This document shows positions 1 to 4,463 of a stretch of 6,615 nt of DNA, piece after piece. The notes under the pieces are model-generated. The model was given only the letters and a program-made list of their open reading frames with translations. It ran no database searches and was not told where the DNA came from. The position numbers were made by a program, and so were the translations under genes. The first letter of the stretch is position 1, and each line of letters begins with the position of its first letter. Source of the stretch: Acidobacteriota bacterium. Its GTDB lineage: Bacteria; Acidobacteriota; Blastocatellia; Pyrinomonadales; Pyrinomonadaceae. Location: contig JADYZI010000083.1 in the NCBI GenBank assembly GCA_020853255.1, positions 1-6,615 on the forward strand. The letters run 5' to 3'.

Positions 1-490
1 ACTGGACTTCACGGCTCTCAAACGGTCGCCCATATCGGCCAAAGTCGCAAAAATACCATGCCCGGTTCATTGGACGATCGACCCCATTTTCTACCGCACC
101 GCCTATCACGTCGTACGGTTGTTCATGTGCCAGGAGTATCCGGTTCAACCAGTCGTCCGCTGGTATGGCGTGATCCTCGGTCAACGCAACGATGTTTCCT
201 CTGGAAAGTCTTAAACCGACAGCTCGGCGGCGGTCGTATAAGCAGTGGTTTGATTGCTTGATCGTCTCCGAACCCTTTAGTCCTAGGTCTCCGCGGTACG
301 AAAAAGTAACGTCAGGGAATTCTGCTGCGAGACTGCCTATTTCCTCGGACCAGCAGTCAAACGGAACCAGTATTTCACAATGATGAGATCGAGCTTGCGG
401 ACAAAGTATTTCGAGATGGGTACGTAGGCACTGCTTACCTGCGACCACGGTTACAATTATGGAAAGTGTGGGAATCGGCTCATTTTGCAC
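1..490 (-). CDS. Family 2 glycosyltransferase, N-terminal part (3' end outside window)
   Basis: This reading frame stays open from base 490 down to base 1, and 163 codons are visible. It probably transfers a sugar from a nucleotide-sugar donor to a growing EPS repeat unit at the cytoplasmic face of the membrane. The protein opens with the GT-A first strand (PTLSIIVTVVAGK, residues 7-19). RRRAVGLRLSRGNIVAL (87-103) follows, which matches the family pattern ARNxGxxxAxG. TEDHAIPADDWL (104-115) then carries the acidic metal/nucleotide-binding motif as E105-D106-H107 instead of a strict DxD. GGAVENG (130-136) and an aromatic WYFCDFGRYGRP stretch (145-156) come next; similar stretches occur in EPS-cluster GT2 enzymes. 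The start is uncertain. GTG at 490 is just upstream of the first strand, TTG at 508 is an alternative, neither has a clear ribosome site, and an in-frame stop lies at 572-574. Acceptor and sugar cannot be told. Confidence 0.85.
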   Translation of the reverse strand, partial: MQNEPIPTLSIIVTVVAGKQCLRTHLEILCPQARSHHCEILVPFDCWSEEIGSLAAEFPDVTFSYRGDLGLKGSETIKQSNHCLYDRRRAVGLRLSRGNIVALTEDHAIPADDWLNRILLAHEQPYDVIGGAVENGVDRPMNRAWYFCDFGRYGRPFESREVQ

Positions 491-563
491 GTTAGGGGGA
501 ATCTTCAAGGCTGTGGCATCTCGGCTTCTGCCTTTTATCGGCGATCGGGCAACAGAAAGATAG

Positions 564-595
564 AAAAAGGGTTACAGCGCGTGCGAACATGCGCT
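564..595 (-). terminator. Possible intrinsic terminator between regulator and glycosyltransferase
   Basis: On the - strand, AGCGCATG-TTCG-CACGCGCT (595 to 576) folds into an 8-bp stem with one A-C mismatch and a 4-base loop. Five T (568-564) follow, beginning 7 bases after the stem. It lies downstream of the regulator stop at 750 and before the glycosyltransferase start. The gap before the T-run and the mismatch make it a weak terminator. Read on the + strand the same stem is complete with one G-U pair, but no T-run follows there. If real, it separates the regulator transcript from the glycosyltransferase. Confidence 0.35.
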
Positions 596-749
596 CGATA
601 CCTCGGGGGAAGCCGCTGCGTCGGCAAGGATAGAATTAGTCATCTTGTATTTTAGGCTGCCACCGTAGCTGCGGCATCAGAGAAAAGGGTCATTCTCTTT
701 AAGCTGTTTGTCTTATGGCGTCGGAGCTTAGGCAAGGCGCAAGCCCTGT

Positions 750-1505
750 TTATTGATCACTACTGGATTCTCGATATTGAGAGCCTTCCGAGTTCTCATT
801 GAGCTTAATGAGTCCTTTTTGATACGCAAGGATGACCAGATTCAATCGATCCTCAACTCCTACCTTGCCGTAGATCGAACTCAGATGGTGTCTAACAGTT
901 GCTTCGCTGATCGACATGCGTTCGGCGATGGATTTGTTCTTCAGCCCATCACCGATCATTTTTACGACCTCGATCTCACGGGCGGTTAAGGCCCCAATGT
1001 CGGCTGGAAATCGCTCCTTCATTGTGGCTTTGCCATTAGATTTGCCTTTCTCTAGTATCTTGGTCAGCAGAACCTGGTTAAGCCACGTTTCTCCGTTATA
1101 GGTCTGCCGAATTGCCTCGATCAGGAGCTTCGGATTCTGCTCCTTGTGCACGATACCAACCGCGCCCAATTTTAGGGCCTCGGCCTGTGAATCAAGATCG
1201 ACACTGCCAATGATCAGAATAACGCGGAGGCGAGGTATCCGCTCCAACAAGTCAGAGATTATCTCGACCCTATCACCTGTCGATATGTACAGAACAGCTA
1301 CGTCGGGCGGCTCAGCAATTGAAGCTATGTCGTCACCGAATGAGAAGACTCCTGAAACCGAAAGTCCGCGGCTCGAATCGATGAGCAGCTTAAGGCTCTC
1401 CTGGACAATTCGATACCTTGAGAACAAGACGATCTTGATCAATCTGCTTGGCGATGGGAGCGCGTGATTCATAACTTTACATGATTGAAATCCAACTACC
1501 GACAT
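750..1505 (-). CDS. NarL/LuxR-family regulator with degenerate (pseudo-) receiver domain
   Basis: This is a 251-residue cytoplasmic DNA-binding regulator. The receiver-like domain spans about residues 22-135 and the LuxR/GerE helix-turn-helix about 172-232. The HTH is textbook: LTAREIEVVKMIGDGLKNKSIAERMSIS, then the recognition helix SEATVRHHLSSIYGKV. The receiver keeps the fold pattern and the conserved Lys (K121) but not the phosphorylation site. The acceptor-Asp position in DVAVLYIS is Tyr (Y73), the acidic pair is S29-R30, and the switch Thr/Ser position is I99. It therefore should not be phosphorylated normally and probably works constitutively, by ligand or by partner binding. The longest start (1505) has AGGA only 1 base before ATG. 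M12 (ATG at 1472) would give 240 residues, the same length as the paralogue at 2153-2875, and is a real alternative. It is divergent from that paralogue and likely autoregulates or controls the EPS genes (inference). Confidence 0.9.
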   Translation of the reverse strand: MSVVGFQSCKVMNHALPSPSRLIKIVLFSRYRIVQESLKLLIDSSRGLSVSGVFSFGDDIASIAEPPDVAVLYISTGDRVEIISDLLERIPRLRVILIIGSVDLDSQAEALKLGAVGIVHKEQNPKLLIEAIRQTYNGETWLNQVLLTKILEKGKSNGKATMKERFPADIGALTAREIEVVKMIGDGLKNKSIAERMSISEATVRHHLSSIYGKVGVEDRLNLVILAYQKGLIKLNENSEGSQYRESSSDQ

Positions 1506-1640
1506 GTCCTAGGAGGCGTAGTTCGAAGTCCCCGGCATTTCATTTATTACTTCTTGCGCGTGGCATTTTCCAAACAATCAACCGTTCAGGGATTCGTCTG
1601 ATTCCGGTCGAACTCCAACCGGGCCTAGCAACAAACCGGT

Positions 1641-1659
1641 ATATGATTATGCATCATAT
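1641..1659. promoter_or_regulatory. Inverted repeat, candidate operator
   Basis: ATATGAT and ATCATAT form perfect 7-bp arms around the 5-base spacer TATGC, with the centre at 1650. AT-rich dyads of about 19 bp suit a dimeric NarL/LuxR-type HTH protein, and both neighbouring genes encode such proteins. The site is 136 bp upstream of the left regulator start. A repeat of this size can arise by chance in 650 bp, so the operator role is inference. Confidence 0.4.
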
Positions 1660-1767
1660 GTCTACGATTGCGCCTAGCCAAAGCGCCCATTCGATCAGCG
1701 CCGCACATAAATTTTTAACGAGATGCGCTCTGGAATGATGCGATATAGGTGTGTCGGTCTAATTAGC

Positions 1768-1806
1768 TGAATGTCGCAAACACCTGAATCATGGCAACGA
1801 CATTTA
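1768..1806. repeat. Inverted repeat with 21-bp spacer
   Basis: AATGTCG (1770-1776) and CGACATT (1798-1804) are perfect inverted arms. With one G-T and one T-A pair added outside, they extend to nine positions (1768-1776 with 1798-1806). The centre-to-centre distance of 28 bp is nearly three helical turns, so it could be two half-sites for a dimer or tetramer on the same DNA face, or an RNA hairpin. No function is established. Confidence 0.3.
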
Positions 1807-1830
1807 TCGCACGAAATATGGCGCACCATC

Positions 1831-1840
1831 CGATGCATCG
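1831..1840. repeat. 10-bp palindrome CGATGCATCG
   Basis: This perfect 10-bp palindrome has no spacer. Its core ATGCATC also occurs in the dyad at 1641-1659 (bases 1649-1655), 184 bp to the left. The shared core could mark two sites for one protein, but a 7-base match is weak evidence on its own. Confidence 0.3.
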
Positions 1841-1869
1841 TTTGCAATCCAGGAGTAACCTTAATAGCG

Positions 1870-1936
1870 TAGCCCTAACTTACGACGGATTTTCGATTGC
1901 AGAAGGAATCTCTGGCCAGTAATGCGGCCAGGGCTA
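1870..1936 (+). repeat. Two overlapping inverted repeats that could form alternative hairpins
   Basis: CTGGCC (1912-1917) and GGCCAG (1926-1931) make a 6-bp stem with an 8-base loop. TAGCCCT (1870-1876) pairs with AGGGCTA (1930-1936). The right arms share bases 1930-1931, so the two complete stems compete. If transcribed toward the right-hand regulator this could be a switching leader, but the predicted promoter at 2009-2037 lies downstream, which argues against it unless transcription also starts further left. Confidence 0.25.
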
Positions 1937-2008
1937 TACTTAGCTGTCCAAAGACTCCGGTTCTGGTGATTTATTTGATGGTCTATCGTGGTGAAAATAG
2001 CACGCTGG

Positions 2009-2037
2009 TTCACAAAAAAGTAGGCGGAATGTATGCT
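2009..2037 (+). promoter_or_regulatory. Sigma70-like promoter for the right-hand regulator
   Basis: The -35 box is TTCACA (2009-2014, one mismatch to TTGACA) and the -10 box is TATGCT (2032-2037, two mismatches to TATAAT). The spacer is exactly 17 bp. Transcription would begin near 2044, leaving an untranslated leader of about 109 bases before the ATG at 2153. It is the best-scoring promoter by eye in the divergent region. Confidence 0.45.
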
Positions 2038-2152
2038 GCCGTACCGACACCATGCTCCATCTATAGTGATGGCAGTCCGAGGCCGAATTGTGTAGGGCAT
2101 GATTGCAATGCTGCGCATGGCAAACTTTTGGATGTGATTAACGAGGAACGAC

Positions 2153-2875
2153 ATGACAAATACCCCCATAAAGATACTTGTGATCGGCGAGTATTCGATT
2201 TTCAGAAGTGGGCTGCGAATGCTCCTTGAAACGGATACGAACCTGAGAATTATTGGAGAAGCTTCGAAACTTGAGACGGCGCAGCAAATCGTTGCTGAAG
2301 AGTCGCCAGACCTAATCCTGGTGGATCTCCCGGATCTCGCCGAAAAAGATCATTTCACTTTCCTTGAGAACGTTACCGTACCCGTTCTGGTACTTGTCGG
2401 CAAATATGATGCCGGAGTATACCAGCGGTGTCTAACGATCGGGGTGCGCGGTTTGGTGCTAAAGGAAGAAAATGCTGACACCCTGTTCAAGGCCATAGCG
2501 AAGATCCACGATGGTGAGATATGGTTCGACAGGATGATAATGGGTCAAACGATCCTCCAGCTTGTGAGTGAAAAGCGACTGCTTAAAGAGTATCCAAAGG
2601 CCCACGTTTCAAATGCACTAACGGAACGCGAAAAGCAGGTGGTTGATCTGATATGTCGCGGCATGAAGAACAAGGATATCGCGGACGAGCTTTTTATCAC
2701 AGAGACCACGGTCAGACACCATCTGACCTCGGTTTTCAATAAGCTTGAAATATCGAGCCGGCTCGAGTTGGTGATCTACGCATTTAAGAACAGCCTTGTC
2801 ATGATGCCAAATGGAAATGGTTCGTTTCACGGAAATAGCAGAACGATGCAACAACAGAGTGCCTTGGTTGGCTGA
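2153..2875 (+). CDS. NarL/LuxR-family response regulator
   Basis: This 240-residue cytoplasmic transcription regulator has a receiver domain (about residues 6-118) and a LuxR/GerE HTH (about 155-215). The receiver has D58 in SPDLILVDLPDL at the phospho-acceptor position and K104 in LVLKE. The acidic pair is reduced to G12-E13, and the switch Thr/Ser position is V82, so phosphorylation chemistry is weakened but possible. The HTH reads LTEREKQVVDLICRGMKNK, then the recognition helix TETTVRHHLTSVFNKL, nearly matching the divergent regulator at 750-1505; the two are clear paralogues. GAGGA (2143-2147), 5 bases before ATG, supports this start. No histidine kinase is in the window, so any partner kinase is elsewhere. 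The gene precedes the export genes in the same direction, which suggests it controls them (inference). The tail 219-240 is polar and probably disordered. Confidence 0.92.
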   Translation: MTNTPIKILVIGEYSIFRSGLRMLLETDTNLRIIGEASKLETAQQIVAEESPDLILVDLPDLAEKDHFTFLENVTVPVLVLVGKYDAGVYQRCLTIGVRGLVLKEENADTLFKAIAKIHDGEIWFDRMIMGQTILQLVSEKRLLKEYPKAHVSNALTEREKQVVDLICRGMKNKDIADELFITETTVRHHLTSVFNKLEISSRLELVIYAFKNSLVMMPNGNGSFHGNSRTMQQQSALVG

Positions 2876-2908
2876 GTAGGCCGATCGGTGTGTCGAGCGC
2901 CAACTGCC

Positions 2909-2926
2909 AAAGTCGGGCTCCGCTTT
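2909..2926 (+). terminator. Weak hairpin after the right-hand regulator, possible terminator
   Basis: AAAG-T-CGG, loop GCT, CCG-CTTT forms a 7-bp stem with one bulged T, 34 bases after the regulator stop. The only T-run is the three T of the stem itself, so termination would be weak. It may let some transcription pass into the EPS genes. Confidence 0.25.
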
Positions 2927-2949
2927 GAATATGCCTTGACAGGGTAAGG

Positions 2950-3022
2950 TGCGGACGAACCGTTGATCATAAAGCGACCGCCTGGTTTTCAGGTTTCCCT
3001 ATTTTGGGTGATTGTGTCCGCA
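2950..3022 (+). promoter_or_regulatory. Possible structured leader before the small EPS-operon gene
   Basis: TGCGGAC (2950-2956) is the reverse complement of GTCCGCA (3016-3022), which would close a 59-base loop. Inside it are the short hairpins CCTG-GTTTT-CAGG (2981-2993) and CCC-TATTTT-GGG (2997-3008). It ends 32 bases before the ATG at 3055. I compared it from memory with the c-di-GMP-I riboswitch pattern and saw no match. The pairings are short and could be chance. Confidence 0.2.
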
Positions 3023-3054
3023 AGGTGCGAGACGCAGGGGTAGAGGTGTAGTAG

Positions 3055-3348
3055 ATGACGATTGAGAAACAAAAAGAAAAAGAACTAAAAAAGCTTCAGC
3101 GAAGGAAGCAAAAGAAAAATGCGTTAATAATGTGCCACGACGGCAAGGAATACTGGACTACGCAAGCACAGTTCTGGCAATGGGTCCGCGAGAGCGTGGT
3201 CCTTAAGATCAGCGACGGTCCTCTTCGGGGTCAGTTTATCAGGCAAAACGAAGAATACAATGTGGTTATCAGCAATACAGTTCTTAACATTCGATGTCCT
3301 AACCATCTTCGCGAAGCACTCATGTCGCGCCGCAAGGCATACAGGTGA
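3055..3348 (+). CDS. Small basic protein of unknown function in the EPS export operon
   Basis: I do not recognise the family of this 97-residue protein. Residues 1-22 are almost entirely Lys, Glu, Gln and Arg, a highly charged helix. A compact segment follows, with aromatic residues in EYWTTQAQFWQWVRESVV (33-50), then alternating polar and hydrophobic residues likely to form strands (about 50-80), then a basic tail. There is no signal peptide or membrane segment, so it should be cytoplasmic. GAGGTG (3043-3048), 6 bases before ATG, supports the start, and codon use looks genuine. It sits 78 bp before the export gene on the same strand, so co-transcription is likely. A role in nucleic-acid binding or in regulating the EPS machinery is only a guess from its charge and position. 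Confidence 0.75.
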   Translation: MTIEKQKEKELKKLQRRKQKKNALIMCHDGKEYWTTQAQFWQWVRESVVLKISDGPLRGQFIRQNEEYNVVISNTVLNIRCPNHLREALMSRRKAYR

Positions 3349-3415
3349 GTACGAGCCGATCTATACACAAAGTACTAAGTCGGATGTCTGCGGCACTACT
3401 GGGTTTAACTCCCCC

Positions 3416-3423
3416 GGAGGTGA
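3416..3423 (+). promoter_or_regulatory. Very strong ribosome binding site of the export gene
   Basis: GGAGGTGA is an eight-base match to the 16S rRNA anti-Shine-Dalgarno complement. It is placed 3 bases before the ATG at 3427 (6 bases from the GGAGG core). It fixes the start of the export protein and predicts strong translation compared with the kinase gene downstream, which has no clear site. Confidence 0.8.
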
Positions 3424-3426
3424 GTC

Positions 3427-4440
3427 ATGATTCGATTCGTTTCGATAGCCTTACGCTCGGCAAGGTCCTCCATCAGGACCGGTGTCTTGTTTAGTCTCAT
3501 TCTGCAAGGTTCTATCGTGATGGCGTTTGGACAGGCCGCGGAGAAGCCGGCTCAAGGATCGAGTAGCCCAAACTACAAGATCGGACCTGGCGATGTGATC
3601 GATGTCGTCGTTTCTAAAAATGAAACCCTGTCGCGTGGTGGGCTTCGGGTCGGAAACGACGGGACAATTCAATTGCCTATGCTCGACGACAATGTCGTCG
3701 CTGCGTGCATGACAGAGCGGCAGTTGGCGGATTCGATCAAAGAAAGGTATCGAAAATACCTCATTAACCCATTTGTGAATGTCGCGGTGCGCGAATTTAA
3801 CGCGAGCCCTGTAGTCGTTATAGGAGCAGTAAACTCTCCCGGACGGTTTCAACTCCAACGAGAATTTCGGCTTCTAGAACTTCTTGCTCTTGTAAATGGT
3901 CCAAGCTCAGCGGCAGGTCCTTCGGTTGAGATCCTTAGATATGGGAATCTTGCCTATTGTGACGGCTCCAACCTGGTTATGCCGACCAAGCCAAAGGAAG
4001 ACATTATCGCTGTTCAGCTTGAAAACGCTTTCGGTGGGAGCGACGCTGCCAACCCAATAATAATGGCGGGGGACATTGTTCGTGTCTCGGTTGCCGATCA
4101 ACAAAATGCATATATTCAGGGCCTCGTGAATAGCCCGATGGCGATTCCGCTAAAGGGGCAGGTCTCGCTAACGCAAGCAATCGCTATGGCCGGTGGTGTT
4201 ACTAGCGGTGCGCAACTGGACAAAGTCCTAATTAGGCGTCCGATCCCAGGGTCGATCAACAGATCGGCGATAGCAGTAAATGTGAAGGACATTCGTCTTG
4301 GGAAGCGGGATGACGTACTACTCGAGCCAAATGATATTGTCGAGATCGCGGGACCAACTGGTGTTAGGAAGATCTTCAATGACATTGTGAAAACGGTAGT
4401 TCCGACGGTTACGCAACTACCGCTCCGGGTTATTTATTAA
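3427..4440 (+). CDS. Wza-type polysaccharide export protein (PES + two SLBB domains)
   Basis: This 337-residue secreted protein probably forms the outer-membrane/periplasmic channel that exports the polysaccharide. A signal peptide is visible: a basic segment (residues 1-19), hydrophobic VLFSLILQGSIVMAF (20-34), and likely cleavage near G35 or A37. No Cys stands at the cleavage site, so unlike Wza it is not an obvious lipoprotein. The PES domain covers about 48-125 and opens with YKIGPGDVIDV (50-60). SLBB repeats follow at about 128-170 (VVVIGAVNSPGRF) and 228-270 (AYIQGLVNSPMAI...LTQAIAMAGGV). Each is followed by a GDIV/NDIV-type strand (215-218, 302-305). The C-terminal segment 311-337 could be the amphipathic membrane-spanning helix known in Wza. 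The start is set by the strong ribosome site at 3416-3423. It is 23 bp upstream of the co-polymerase/kinase gene, its functional partner. Confidence 0.93.
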   Translation: MIRFVSIALRSARSSIRTGVLFSLILQGSIVMAFGQAAEKPAQGSSSPNYKIGPGDVIDVVVSKNETLSRGGLRVGNDGTIQLPMLDDNVVAACMTERQLADSIKERYRKYLINPFVNVAVREFNASPVVVIGAVNSPGRFQLQREFRLLELLALVNGPSSAAGPSVEILRYGNLAYCDGSNLVMPTKPKEDIIAVQLENAFGGSDAANPIIMAGDIVRVSVADQQNAYIQGLVNSPMAIPLKGQVSLTQAIAMAGGVTSGAQLDKVLIRRPIPGSINRSAIAVNVKDIRLGKRDDVLLEPNDIVEIAGPTGVRKIFNDIVKTVVPTVTQLPLRVIY

Positions 4441-4463
4441 TACAGGGGCTTTATCTACGTGAA

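Larger units (their letters stand above)
1506..2152. other. Gene-free divergent intergenic region between the two regulators
   Basis: The region is 647 bp between the starts of two divergent paralogous regulators. Open frames within it (for example + strand 1481-1738 and 1897-2229, - strand 1861-2169) show no recognisable domain, and the 1897-2229 frame runs 77 bases into the right-hand regulator. The region holds several inverted repeats (1641-1659, 1768-1806, 1831-1840, 1870-1936), the 8-bp palindrome TCCTAGGA (1507-1514) directly upstream of the left regulator, and a sigma70-like promoter (2009-2037). Its length and position fit a control region for both transcripts. A small RNA cannot be excluded. 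Confidence 0.6.

Noticed and set aside
58..383. Two short + strand open frames (58-261 and 192-383)
   Set aside because: They are antisense to the glycosyltransferase frame, which carries GT2 motifs across the same bases.
1559..1575. Possible sigma54 promoter (TGGCATTTTCC)
   Set aside because: The -24-like TGGCA is not followed by a TTGC element at the required distance, and neither regulator has a sigma54-activator AAA+ domain.
1481..1738. 85-codon + strand open frame overlapping the left regulator start
   Set aside because: Its composition is random-looking with no motif, and its first part is antisense to the regulator gene.
1897..2229. 110-codon + strand open frame in the divergent region
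   Set aside because: It shows no recognisable domain, overlaps the well-supported regulator start at 2153 by 77 bases, and AGAAGG lies inside rather than before its start.
2936..2941. Perfect -35 box TTGACA before the EPS genes
   Set aside because: No acceptable -10 box lies 16-18 bases downstream (bases 2958-2965 read AACCGTTG); the nearest AT-rich hexamer is at a 23-base spacing.
2936..3050. Possible c-di-GMP riboswitch before the EPS genes
   Set aside because: EPS genes are common targets, and fragments such as ACAGGGTAAG and GAGACGCA caught the eye, but the conserved blocks and their order do not match the known class I pattern.
3451..3858. 135-codon - strand open frame
   Set aside because: It is antisense to the signal peptide and PES domain of the export protein and has no motif of its own.
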